Shown piece by piece: positions 27,465 to 35,584 of a stretch of 64,000 bases of DNA (within the stretch, counting starts at the first letter, position 1; each line of letters opens with the position of its first letter). The position numbers and the translations under genes are program-made. This DNA is from Candidatus Binatia bacterium (GTDB lineage: Bacteria; Desulfobacterota; Binatia; Bin18). The stretch is taken from the NCBI GenBank assembly GCA_022820725.1, contig JAJEFA010000021.1, forward strand, positions 289,312-353,311, written 5' to 3'. The notes under the pieces were generated by a model. The model did no database searches, was not told the origin of the DNA, and saw only the letters and a list, made by a program, of their open reading frames with translations.

Positions 27465-28304
27465 ATGCCATCCAGAGATGATTATCCGGACGATGGTGTT
27501 CGGGCCTGCCTTTCTGTTCTACTAGAACTGTTTACATACCTCAAACCATACCGAGACCATATCGTTCTCATTGGCGGATGGGTTCCTTTCTTCTTGACGG
27601 AAGGAATGTCTGACGGGGTACATATTGGCTCTCTCGATGTGGACCTTGCTCTTAATACAAATGAGATTCCAGAAACAGAGTATGAGACTATTCTGGAAAG
27701 ACTGGAAGCACGCGGCTATCACCAAGCGCAAAACAATCAAGGAGAAATCATTCCTGCCCGCTATGAAAGAGCCATCCAACTCAGCAATGGAAAGACGTAT
27801 TCAGTCCAAGTCGACTTTCTTGCTCCCGAATACGGCGGAACCGGGAAAAACCACCGCCACCAGAGGATTCAAGATTTGTTGGTCCATAAAGCGCGAGGGA
27901 GCGATCTGGTTTTTGCCCACTTCATAGAAAAAGAAATCGAGGGCCGGCTTCCAGGTGGGGCGGAGAATAAGGAGAAGATCAAGATTGCAGACCCTGCGGC
28001 CTGTCTGATCATGAAGGCAATCGTCTTTGGTGAGCGGAGGTCGGAAAAAGACGCCTACGATTTATATGTCCTGTGCGACTCTTTTGGTGCTCCGGAAATG
28101 ACAAAACAACTCAGGCCGCTCAGAGAGAACAAACTGCTACAAGAAGCTATGGACGTTTTTCGGGAGAAATTTGGTTCCCCGCGCGGCTTGGGACCTTCAT
28201 CTGTGGCAGACTTTCTCAGAGTGGGTGGCGACGAAGCGGACCTAATCAAGCGACGGGCGTTTGAGCTCTTCCTGGCAATAATTGCAGGATTAGAGGAAGA
28301 GTAA
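27465..28304 (+). CDS. AbiEii-like nucleotidyltransferase (toxin-type partner of the giant protein)
   Basis: A 279-residue nucleotidyltransferase of the AbiEii/MNT superfamily. HIVLIGGWVPFFL supplies the Gly-Gly turn (37-38), GSLDVDLAL supplies the Asp58/Asp60 metal pair, and YSVQVDFLAPEY the third acidic residue Asp117. Downstream, DPAACLIMKAIVFGERRSEKDAYDLYVL matches the K-x-x-D-x-x-D-l helix common to AbiEii-like proteins. Type IV toxins of this superfamily transfer nucleotides, for example to tRNA acceptor stems. GGGGGAAAGG precedes the ATG and the gap from the giant gene is 9 bases, so the two are co-translated. Its stop overlaps the right flanking repeat. Confidence 0.85.
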   Translation: MPSRDDYPDDGVRACLSVLLELFTYLKPYRDHIVLIGGWVPFFLTEGMSDGVHIGSLDVDLALNTNEIPETEYETILERLEARGYHQAQNNQGEIIPARYERAIQLSNGKTYSVQVDFLAPEYGGTGKNHRHQRIQDLLVHKARGSDLVFAHFIEKEIEGRLPGGAENKEKIKIADPAACLIMKAIVFGERRSEKDAYDLYVLCDSFGAPEMTKQLRPLRENKLLQEAMDVFREKFGSPRGLGPSSVADFLRVGGDEADLIKRRAFELFLAIIAGLEEE

Positions 28305-28320
28305 ACGCCCCGCTTACCTA
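28303..28320 (+). repeat. Right copy of the imperfect direct repeat flanking the SIR2/AbiE block
   Basis: AAACGCCCCGCTTACCTA begins inside the stop codon of the nucleotidyltransferase. It matches the left copy at 20021-20036 in the first nine and last five bases, in the same orientation. Confidence 0.4.
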
Positions 28321-28357
28321 CGGATAGTGCTTCCATGCACCATGAGGCCTGACCGCG

Positions 28358-28645
28358 CTAGCGATGGCGGAAGGTGATCCGGCCACGTTCGAGGTCGTAC
28401 GGGGAGAGCTGAACCGTGACGCTGTCGCCCTGAATGATTTTAATAAAAAACTTGCGCATCTTGCCCGCAACATGGGCGAGAATGGAGTGGCCGTTCTCAA
28501 GCTCGACGCGGAAGAAGGCGTTGGGCAACACCTCGGTGACGGTTCCATTCATTTCAATCACATCTTTTTCAACCGCGGGTTCGGTATTCCGCTCCTTCCG
28601 CCTCCGCTTGCCACCACCGCCGCCTCTTCGACGTGGTCCAGCCAT
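28358..28645 (-). CDS. infA: Translation initiation factor IF-1 with basic N-terminal extension
   Basis: A 95-residue protein whose last 70 residues are IF-1: VIEMNGTVTEVLPNAFFRVELENGH, ILAHVAGKMRKFFIKI, GDSVTVQLSPYDLERGRITFRHR. This is an S1-like OB fold that binds the ribosomal A site during initiation. Normal IF-1 is about 72 residues. Here an extra approximately 23-residue head rich in Gly, Arg and Lys (MAGPRRRGGGGGKRRRKE) precedes it. The start at ATG 28645 has GAGGAGG just upstream. It is monocistronic, with a terminator 20 bases above it ending the preceding gene. Confidence 0.93.
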   Translation of the reverse strand: MAGPRRRGGGGGKRRRKERNTEPAVEKDVIEMNGTVTEVLPNAFFRVELENGHSILAHVAGKMRKFFIKIIQGDSVTVQLSPYDLERGRITFRHR

Positions 28646-28665
28646 AAAGCCTCCTCTGTACACAC

Positions 28666-28707
28666 TAAAAAGAAACCCCGGGTGACGCGTACACGGCCTC
28701 CGGGGTT
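28666..28707 (-). terminator. Rho-independent terminator
   Basis: Stem AACCCCGG / CCGGGGTT (28674-28681 with 28700-28707), 18-base loop, followed on the minus strand by TCTTTTT. It ends the MFS transcript and lies just upstream of the infA ribosome binding site. Confidence 0.75.
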
Positions 28708-28801
28708 GCGTTCTTCACAATCGGTCCAGACGATAAAATCCCAGGAATAGTAGGGACAACTAGCAGATCACTCCGGTGAAGACAACCTGAATGTAGGCGG
28801 G

Positions 28802-29986
28802 TCAGGCGCTCTTACCCGCCATCGGCTGGAGCGTAGGGCTTGGCTCCACTGCTTGGGGAGCATCACTGGGGAGGAACCAGACCAATATCCAGGGCAGGAG
28901 GGGCAAGAGCGCAATAAGCCGCATGGTAGTTGCAAGCCCCCACACATCGGCCGCAACTCCAAGGACGGCAACCCCCAGACCGCCCACCCCGATACCGAGG
29001 CCGGTCATGAGGCCGGCGGTGATGCCCAGCCGACCCCGCATGAGACCCTGAGCAATGACCAGGGTGACAGAGAACATCGGAGCCAGACACATCCCGGCCA
29101 ACCCCAAGATCACGATACTGGTCGTTCCGTTTGTTTGCAGAAAGAGGAAGATCAACGGGCACAGCAGTCCGGTGCAATAGACCAGAAAGCGTTTGTGGCC
29201 AATATGGTCGGCCAGCGGCCCACCCAGCAGCGTACCGACCGCTCCGGCGATCAGGAATAAGGACAGCACCGAGCCGACCCTGAGCGTATCCCCGCCCTGG
29301 TCAGCCAGATAGAGCGGAACGTAGGTTGACATACCCGCGTGGACGCAGGCTCCGAGGGTGACGATACTCAACACCAGAGACAGGGCAGAACGCGGAATGG
29401 CCACTGCGGCCGTAGCCGCCCCGGTGAGCGCCGGCCTGGTTTGTGACAGCCAGGGAAGGGATCGCATGAAGAGCGCGCCAACCAGAATCCCCGGTATCCA
29501 GAACAGCAAGAGACCACTTTGGCCGAAAGCAGCCAGGCAAAAGGCGACAGCTAGCGGGCCCAGACCCAAGCCGAGGTTGCCGCCTACGGAAAAGAGCGAG
29601 ATCCCGGTTGCTTTTTTCTCTCCGGTGGACAGGTAGGCGGTTTTATAGGCCTCGGGGTGATAGCTGGCAATACCGATCCCACTGATGAAGACGACGACGA
29701 GCAGGGCGGGGTAGCTTGTCACCAGCCCGACGCTGGCCATCCCGCAGGTCGCCGCCACGACTCCAAACGGCAGCAGCCAGGCCTGGGCGCTACGGTCAGA
29801 CAGATAGCCGAAGAGCGGCTGAATAATGGAAGATGTCATATTCGCGACCAGGACGAGGGCTCCTATCATCGTATAGGACAAACCAAAGCTTGTTTTGAGA
29901 AAGGGCAGCAGGGCGGGCAGGGCGCCGGTATTCAGGTCAACCATCAGATGCCCCAGCCCCAATAGTGCGAGCGCTTTTTTATTCAT
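28802..29986 (-). CDS. MFS efflux transporter, fosmidomycin-resistance (Fsr) type
   Basis: A 394-residue, 12-helix major facilitator. The opening LLGLGHLMVDLNTGALPALLPFLKTSFGLSY, the first cytoplasmic loop GYLSDRSAQAWLLP and GIGIASYHPEAYKTAY are the pattern of the Fsr family, inner-membrane drug/proton antiporters. HPEA is especially typical. It probably exports a small toxic compound; fosmidomycin itself is only the naming substrate. It is transcribed alone, with a terminator 95 bases after the stop. Confidence 0.87.
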   Translation of the reverse strand: MNKKALALLGLGHLMVDLNTGALPALLPFLKTSFGLSYTMIGALVLVANMTSSIIQPLFGYLSDRSAQAWLLPFGVVAATCGMASVGLVTSYPALLVVVFISGIGIASYHPEAYKTAYLSTGEKKATGISLFSVGGNLGLGLGPLAVAFCLAAFGQSGLLLFWIPGILVGALFMRSLPWLSQTRPALTGAATAAVAIPRSALSLVLSIVTLGACVHAGMSTYVPLYLADQGGDTLRVGSVLSLFLIAGAVGTLLGGPLADHIGHKRFLVYCTGLLCPLIFLFLQTNGTTSIVILGLAGMCLAPMFSVTLVIAQGLMRGRLGITAGLMTGLGIGVGGLGVAVLGVAADVWGLATTMRLIALLPLLPWILVWFLPSDAPQAVEPSPTLQPMAGKSA

Positions 29987-30153
29987 GGCGGCCTATCATG
30001 TCACGCTCGTGGTACTGCCGCCAGGGGCCGACGCTGCAATCTGAAACCCCGATCAAGATAGTTGATCATGCATGCTCCCGGCGGTCAGCAAACCGACCAG
30101 CCGATAGCGGACGGGAAGGGCCATACCAGCCAGGAATAGTCTATATACTGCTC

Positions 30154-30675
30154 CTACTGCATACGCGCGCCAGCCAGAAAGGCGATGACGTGGCAAGGCT
30201 CATCCCAAGGGTTGTGCCAACGGTGCATGGTTCCGCTCTGAACGATTGCATCTCCTGCGCCAAGCTCGGTTTTTGAGCCGTCGTCGAGTTCGAGCACGCA
30301 GCGGCCAGACACGATATACAGCGTATCGACGGTCGCCGAGCGATGCATCCCAGGATCGTCCGGTTCCATGGTCGCCAGCAACCCCGGAAATAAGCGCTCG
30401 ACTTCGGCAGTGGCCGCTTCCGGGTCGGTGTCCACGGGCGGAGTGCTGTCCGGAGCCAAAACAAATGAGACAAAGCGGAAACCACCGACTGGCGGAAACC
30501 AGTCGTGATGGCGCGGTTCGCCCCCATCGTCAGGATACGTGAGTGTTTCGTCCGCCCCCCACAGGGTGGCCAACGTCGCACCGGGTAAGCCGGGGACCTT
30601 GATGCCGGTCACTTCTCCATCGCTCGCAATAATGGATTTGCCGTCCGCTCGGTGACCTGTAACAACGCGTCTCAT
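30154..30675 (-). CDS. Cupin-domain protein
   Basis: A 173-residue protein with one C-terminal cupin barrel. The motif SATVDTLYIVSGRCVLELDDG is cupin motif 1 with a divergent metal site, and GAGDAIVQSGTMHRWHNPWDEPCHVIAFLAG is motif 2 with His residues. An N-terminal beta domain (VVTGHRADGKSII; KVPGLPGATLATLWGA) is common in cupins annotated in catabolic loci. GGAGGGACTA before ATG 30675 decides the start. The ligand is unknown. It could be a small-molecule sensor or an isomerase/dioxygenase. Confidence 0.85.
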   Translation of the reverse strand: MRRVVTGHRADGKSIIASDGEVTGIKVPGLPGATLATLWGADETLTYPDDGGEPRHHDWFPPVGGFRFVSFVLAPDSTPPVDTDPEAATAEVERLFPGLLATMEPDDPGMHRSATVDTLYIVSGRCVLELDDGSKTELGAGDAIVQSGTMHRWHNPWDEPCHVIAFLAGARMQ

Positions 30676-30921
30676 TAGTCCCTCCTCCGTACTTCCTTCG
30701 CCTATACATTCGTCCTTTGCGTGTATGCCTGTCTGGGCCGTCGTGTCAACTGAACCACAGCGAAACACTCCCCCTCAGTCGGAACGATGGAGAGAGGGAC
30801 TGGGCCGAGTTGTCCTCACCTCCATTTCCTGTTCTTATCCCTGCGGAGAAACCCCCAGGTGAAATGTTCTGCAATCATTTCTTTGTTACGCTTGTGAGGG
30901 TGATTGAGGCTTGGAGGCGGT

Positions 30922-31365
30922 GTGTTCTACGGTGAATTTTTTGCCCTCGCCGCGGCGTGCCTGTGGGGGACGTCGCCCATCTTTATCCGCAAGGGGCTGC
31001 CGTACGCGAGTGTCTCGGTCGGGCTGCTGTGCGGGTTGGGTGCAAGCCTGCCGTTGATGGTCCTGGTCTTTGCGCTTCATCCGCGTTCGGTGACGCAGGT
31101 GATTACGCCCCAGGCGGCGCTGTGGTTTATCGCCGCGGGCATCATGGGTCCATGTTTAGGCCGGATGTGTAATTACTTGGGGGTGGCTCATCTTGGAGCG
31201 GCCAAGTGCACACCCCTAGTGAATACCGCACCACTTTTTACGACGGTTTTTGCGCTGCTCTTCTTGCAGGAGGCTATCACTCTCAAAATTCTGAGCGGTA
31301 TCCTGAGCGTCGTGGCCGGGGTGGTGATTCTGACCGGGCAAAACCGCTGGGAAGGTCAGAGATGA
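30922..31365 (+). CDS. EamA/DMT half-transporter, first subunit
   Basis: About 147 residues with a single EamA domain of roughly five hydrophobic segments, starting GEFFALAAACLWGTSPIFIRKGL. It includes the GAAKCTPLVNTAPLFTTVFALLFLQEAI segment typical of the second half of each EamA repeat. A full DMT transporter has two such repeats in one chain of about 300 residues; here the second is a separate gene overlapping by 4 bases. GTG 30922 follows GGAGG. A TTG 18 bases earlier is possible. Substrate unknown; metabolite export is common. Confidence 0.8.
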   Translation: MFYGEFFALAAACLWGTSPIFIRKGLPYASVSVGLLCGLGASLPLMVLVFALHPRSVTQVITPQAALWFIAAGIMGPCLGRMCNYLGVAHLGAAKCTPLVNTAPLFTTVFALLFLQEAITLKILSGILSVVAGVVILTGQNRWEGQR

Positions 31366-31793
31366 GGACGATTCATATCCTCTATCCGTTTCTTGCCGCC
31401 TTTTGTTACGGCATGAATCCTATTCTCGCCAAGCTCGGTTTGCAGTCGAGCAACGAGCCCTTGCTTGGGGCGTGTATCGGCATTCTTGCCGGTGTGGTGG
31501 GGTATGCGGCCTATTTTTTTGCGAGTGGACAGGCCGGCCAGCTATTCTCCTTACCGCGTCGGGCAGGCGTATATTTTGGTCTGGCCGGTCTGGCCTCGAC
31601 TCTGGCCATTTTCTCGCTGTTTTTTGCGCTGGAATATCTGCCCGCCGTGGTTGTTGCTCCCTTCACCTCAGCCGTACCGCTCGTCACACTCGTCCTGAGC
31701 CATCTGGTGCTGCACGACAGCGAGCGCATCACCAAGGCCGACGTGGCCGGGACGATTTTCATTGTCGGAGGGATAGTGTTGTTGGTCAGTTAA
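31362..31793 (+). CDS. EamA/DMT half-transporter, second subunit
   Basis: A 143-residue EamA domain (ILYPFLAAFCYGMNPILAKLGL; YLPAVVVAPFTSAVPLVTLVLSHLVLHDSERI; FIVGGIVLLVS). Its ATG overlaps the upstream TGA in an ATGA junction, so translation is coupled and the two products probably form a heterodimer with the topology of one complete DMT carrier. No separate ribosome binding site is evident, as expected for coupling. Confidence 0.8.
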   Translation: MRTIHILYPFLAAFCYGMNPILAKLGLQSSNEPLLGACIGILAGVVGYAAYFFASGQAGQLFSLPRRAGVYFGLAGLASTLAIFSLFFALEYLPAVVVAPFTSAVPLVTLVLSHLVLHDSERITKADVAGTIFIVGGIVLLVS

Positions 31794-31800
31794 GCTTGGT

Positions 31801-31828
31801 GTAGGGGCAATTCATGAATTGCCCCTAC
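31801..31828. repeat. Perfect 28-bp palindrome
   Basis: The half-site GTAGGGGCAATTCA is followed immediately by its exact reverse complement. It lies between the convergent DMT pair and amidase genes and includes the amidase stop codon. There is no T-tract, though the hairpin would form in RNA from either strand. Similar palindromes are dispersed repeats in other bacterial genomes. Confidence 0.9.
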
Positions 31829-33183
31829 GAGGAAGAGAAAGCCGGCGTCTCCGAGAAGGCCAGCACGTCCGCACACCACTCGCCCACCGCCAGTAGCTTG
31901 TCTTCGCGAAAGGCCGCTCCCATGAACTGCAGACCCAAGGGCAGGCCGGTTTGACTCAGCCCCGAGGGTAAGGCCAGGCTTGGCAGGCCGGAAAAGGTTG
32001 CCGGACCGTTAAAGGTCGGATCACCGGTGGTGGCGAAGCCTTTGGGAGCGGGGGCCGGGGTTGCCGGAGTCAGCAGGGCGTCAACCGTCCGGCAGAGCGC
32101 GTCCATCTCAGTCCGAAATGTGTGTTGGTGGCGTTGGGCCTCCATATACTCCACGCCGGAGACTTGGAGGCCCTTCTCGATCAAGTCCTTCATCTGCGGG
32201 CTGTACTGCTTTTTATACCGGTTGTAGACCTCACTGTGTGAATAGGCCGACTCAACGAACATCATCCTGAAGTGGGCTTCAGGCTCGCCTTTGAAGCTCT
32301 CCGGGAGTGCAACCTCGGTGATATGCGCCCCGGCTTGGGTCAGTTGCTCCATCACTGCTTCAATATGCTGCTGGGTTTCCGCATCGGCTTTTTCGAGAAA
32401 GAACTCCCGGACCAGGCCGATGCGAGGCGGCTGCGGATCGGCCAGAGCGGCGGTGTAGTCCGGGATCGGCTGCGCCGCACTCATCGGGTCGTTGGCGTCC
32501 TCGCCGGCCAGGGTCTGAAGCAGCAGAGCCGTATCTGCCACAGTACGGGAAAAAATCCCCACATGGTCCAGACTGCCTGCCAGGGGATAGACGCCGTAGG
32601 CACTAATCCGGCCAAAGGTCGGCTTGAGGCCGACGCAGCCGCAGTAGGCGGCCGGGCGTATGGTCGAGCCATAGGTCTGAGAGCCTAGGGCACCAAAGCA
32701 CATCTGCGCGGCTACCGCAGCCGCCGACCCGCTGCTGGAGCCGCCCGGCGTGTGTTCAAGATTCCAGGGATTGTGGGTTGGTGACGGAGCCAGGGCGGCA
32801 AATTCCGTGGTCTGGACTTTACCCAGAATGATCGCTCCGGCTTCCTTGAGGAGGCGCACGGTGGTGGCGTCATAGTCCGGGACATAGTCGGCATAAATAG
32901 GCGATCCCATCGTTGTCTTCATCCCAGCGGTAAAGAAAATGTCTTTGAGGCCGAGTGGGATGCCGTGCAGCGGACCCCGGTATTGCCCGCTGTTGATTTC
33001 CGTTTCGTACTGCTGGGCGGTAGCTAAGGCCCCCTCACCGTCGATTGTCACCCAGGCGCGGAGCTGCGGTTCAAGCTGGTCCAGACGGTTCAAACAGGAC
33101 TGGACCAGGGTCACGGGGGAGAGCTGCTGGGTGCGAATACGTTCGGCGGCTGTGGCGATAGTGAGCGCGTATGGTTGTGTCAT
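31825..33183 (-). CDS. Amidase-signature enzyme with altered oxyanion loop
   Basis: A 452-residue amidase-signature protein with Lys in GIPLGLKDIFFTAG and cis-Ser in TPGGSSSGSAAAVA. The nucleophile Ser lies in GSQTYGSTIRPAAYCG. In the family the last motif normally reads T-G-G-S; here Tyr replaces the first Gly, next to the residues forming the oxyanion hole. The remainder (VGLKPTFGRISAYGVYPLAGSLDHVG) is canonical and close to GatA-like amidases. No GatB or GatC is adjacent, so a free-standing amide hydrolase is more likely than tRNA amidotransferase. It is co-oriented with the VOC gene 22 bases upstream. Confidence 0.87.
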   Translation of the reverse strand: MTQPYALTIATAAERIRTQQLSPVTLVQSCLNRLDQLEPQLRAWVTIDGEGALATAQQYETEINSGQYRGPLHGIPLGLKDIFFTAGMKTTMGSPIYADYVPDYDATTVRLLKEAGAIILGKVQTTEFAALAPSPTHNPWNLEHTPGGSSSGSAAAVAAQMCFGALGSQTYGSTIRPAAYCGCVGLKPTFGRISAYGVYPLAGSLDHVGIFSRTVADTALLLQTLAGEDANDPMSAAQPIPDYTAALADPQPPRIGLVREFFLEKADAETQQHIEAVMEQLTQAGAHITEVALPESFKGEPEAHFRMMFVESAYSHSEVYNRYKKQYSPQMKDLIEKGLQVSGVEYMEAQRHQHTFRTEMDALCRTVDALLTPATPAPAPKGFATTGDPTFNGPATFSGLPSLALPSGLSQTGLPLGLQFMGAAFREDKLLAVGEWCADVLAFSETPAFSSS

Positions 33184-33205
33184 GCGGACCTCTTACGGTT
33201 GTCGG

Positions 33206-33664
33206 TTAGTCTGCCACCAACTCGTCAAGCTGAACAAGAATGCCGTCCGGATCACGCAGGAAGGCACTGTTAAAGTTACCGTCTTTTGTTTTGGTGACGG
33301 TCGGTGGCACGACAAAGTCGGCGCCCCTGGCCTTCAGTTCTTCATAGACCTGAGGAAGATTCTCCACCCAAAAGGCATAGTGATGGATGCCGATCTGATC
33401 GAGTTTGATCGGCTCGCCGCTGGCCGGCTTATCCGAGTGTTCGGATAGGACCAAAAATGCCTCATACTGACCTTTCTTCCAATACAGCGTCGCCACCCGC
33501 CGCTGGTCGTGCGGCTCTTTATACAAGGCCGGCAGGACCGTTCCCTGGGTCGACTGCACTTCATCCCGGACTACCTCAAAGCCGAGCAGATCGCGATAAA
33601 AACCTAGCGAGGCGTCCATATCTCGCACGCCAACGGCAATATGGGACACACCGTTTGTCACCAT
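33206..33664 (-). CDS. VOC-family protein
   Basis: A 152-residue VOC protein. The first module is VSHIAVGVRDMDASLGFYRDLLGFEV, the second IGIHHYAFWVENLPQVYEELKARG, and it ends FLRDPDGILVQLDEL. Two His and terminal acidic residues could form a metal site. AAGGAGGG precedes ATG 33664. It is the first gene of a two-gene minus-strand unit with the amidase, echoing the VOC-amidase pairing at 6669-8710. Confidence 0.85.
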   Translation of the reverse strand: MVTNGVSHIAVGVRDMDASLGFYRDLLGFEVVRDEVQSTQGTVLPALYKEPHDQRRVATLYWKKGQYEAFLVLSEHSDKPASGEPIKLDQIGIHHYAFWVENLPQVYEELKARGADFVVPPTVTKTKDGNFNSAFLRDPDGILVQLDELVAD

Positions 33665-33694
33665 GAGTCATCCCTCCTTGTGTCTGCCCTATTC

Positions 33695-33721
33695 TTGACA
33701 GGTCTGGAGCAGACATACAAG
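33695..33721 (+). promoter_or_regulatory. Candidate sigma70 promoter of pepF
   Basis: Consensus -35 TTGACA (33695-33700) with TACAAG (33716-33721) after a short 15-base spacer, about 55 bases before the PepF start. Confidence 0.3.
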
Positions 33722-33778
33722 AAGACAGAGAACGAGTAGACACGCTTCAAAAGCGCGAACCGAGAAAAGGACAAGATT

Positions 33779-35569
33779 ATGCAGCAATCCGGACTCAAAG
33801 CAGAAGGCGTACGCTGGGACCTGGGAGGACTGTATGCCAGCCCGGACGACCCGCAGCTTGAGGCCGACCTTGCGGAGGCACGCCGTCGGGCGGAAGTCTT
33901 TGCAGAGACGTACCGTGGCAGGATTGAAAGCGATCAGGTCGATGGAACGGCACTTGCCCTGGCGTTGGCCGAATATGAAGCTATCGCCGAGCTCCGTCGC
34001 CGCCCCGCCTTTTACGCCTCGCTCCTGTTTGCGGCTGATACCCAGAACCAAGCGGCTCAACAGCTTGTCCAGCATACGCGCGAAACCGCTACCAGTATCG
34101 AGAACCTGCTGGTCTTCTTCTCTCTGGAACTCATCGCGTTACCGGACGAGCAGCTTGCCCAACTCCTCACCGTCCCGGAACTGCAAGACTATCAACACTA
34201 TCTGGAAGCGGTCCGACGCTTTAGGCCGCATACGCTGAGTGAAAAAGAAGAGCAACTCCTCAACCGTAAAAACCTGTCGGGCAAACACGCCTTTCGGCAA
34301 CTCTATGACGAACTCAGCGGCTCGCTCCGGTTTCCGCTCACCAGGGATGGCAAAGAGTCCCTGCTCACCGACGGTGAGATCATGGCGCTGCTGCGCCATC
34401 CGGACAGCGGGCTACGTGAGCGGGCTCTGACCATATTCTTAGAAACCTACGCCCAACACGCGCTTGTCCTGACCTCCGTTTTTAACAATCTGCTGCTCGA
34501 TCATAAAATCGAGTGCGAGCAGCGTCAGTATGACGATGTGACGCTGCCCACCCACCTGTCGAACGAGATTGCCCCTCCAACCGTCGAAGCGATGATGCAG
34601 GCAGTCGAGCGCCACTATCCTCTGGTGCAGGAATATTTTCGGCTGAAGGCGGAATTGCTCGGGGTTGAACGCCTCAAGAACACAGACCTGTACGCGCCGA
34701 TTGAAACCGAGGCCGAGGAAATCCCTTTCACGGATGCTCGGGATTTGATCCTGGCCGCCTTTGGGAATTTTAACGACCGGTTTGCGGCCCTGGCCGAGGA
34801 GTTTTTCCAGAATCGTTGGATTGATGCCGAAGTCCGCGCGGGGAAACGTGGGGGCGCCTTTTGTGCGGCCCTTTCACCCGCCCATCATCCATATGTGCTG
34901 TGCAGTTATACCGGCACCGGACGTGCGGTCTCGACGCTAGCCCACGAGCTGGGCCACGGCATTCATGATTTGCTGGCGCAGCGTCAGAAATTTCTGCACT
35001 ACGATGCCCCTCTGGTGCTTGCCGAGACGGCCTCGGTTTTTGCGGAAATCGTGTTGACCCGGCACCTGCTGAATAAGGCCGAGCAGCCGGACACGCGCCG
35101 CGCCTTATTGTGCGAAGTTTTGGAGAAGACATACGGTACGGTCTTCCGCCAAACCGCCCTGACCCGCTTTGAGATGGCGGCGCATGCCAAGCGCCGGGAC
35201 GGGCAACTCAGCGCCGACGCTCTGTGCGAACTATGGATAACCGAACAGAGCAAGCTCTTTGGCGAGAGTGTTGAGCTGTTGCCCGTCTATCGCTGGGGCT
35301 GGTCGTATATTCCTCATTTTATTCACAGCCGGTTCTACTGTTATTCCTATCCGTTCGGGGAGTTGCTTACCTTAGCCCTGTATCAGCGCTATCTCGACCA
35401 GGGAGAAGATTTTGTCCCTGGGTATTTACGCCTATTGGAGAGCGGCGGCTCACAACGGCCGGAACACGCCCTGGCGCAGATGCGTATCGATATCAATCAG
35501 CCCGAATTCTGGGACCAGGGTTTTCAGGTCATTCAGGGCTTTCTGACCGATCTTCGGACAACCCTCTAA
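33779..35569 (+). CDS. pepF: Oligoendopeptidase F (M3 family)
   Basis: A 596-residue M3B metallopeptidase of normal PepF length. The zinc motif is STLAHELGHGIHD, with His389, Glu390 and His393. The third ligand Glu follows in LAETASVFAEIVL. The C-terminus has the HFIHSRFYCYSYPFGELLTLALYQRY substrate-cleft segment. It is a cytosolic enzyme that degrades peptides of roughly 7-17 residues. AGGACAAGATT precedes the ATG. The tandem ABM-like gene starts 15 bases after the stop, so the two are likely one transcript. Confidence 0.93.
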   Translation: MQQSGLKAEGVRWDLGGLYASPDDPQLEADLAEARRRAEVFAETYRGRIESDQVDGTALALALAEYEAIAELRRRPAFYASLLFAADTQNQAAQQLVQHTRETATSIENLLVFFSLELIALPDEQLAQLLTVPELQDYQHYLEAVRRFRPHTLSEKEEQLLNRKNLSGKHAFRQLYDELSGSLRFPLTRDGKESLLTDGEIMALLRHPDSGLRERALTIFLETYAQHALVLTSVFNNLLLDHKIECEQRQYDDVTLPTHLSNEIAPPTVEAMMQAVERHYPLVQEYFRLKAELLGVERLKNTDLYAPIETEAEEIPFTDARDLILAAFGNFNDRFAALAEEFFQNRWIDAEVRAGKRGGAFCAALSPAHHPYVLCSYTGTGRAVSTLAHELGHGIHDLLAQRQKFLHYDAPLVLAETASVFAEIVLTRHLLNKAEQPDTRRALLCEVLEKTYGTVFRQTALTRFEMAAHAKRRDGQLSADALCELWITEQSKLFGESVELLPVYRWGWSYIPHFIHSRFYCYSYPFGELLTLALYQRYLDQGEDFVPGYLRLLESGGSQRPEHALAQMRIDINQPEFWDQGFQVIQGFLTDLRTTL

Positions 35570-35584
35570 AAGGAACACCTTCCC

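Noticed and set aside
20166..28304. A transposon or prophage carrying the giant SIR2 gene
   Set aside because: No transposase, integrase, phage structural gene or long terminal inverted repeat is visible. Only a short imperfect direct repeat brackets it, so mobility remains unproven.
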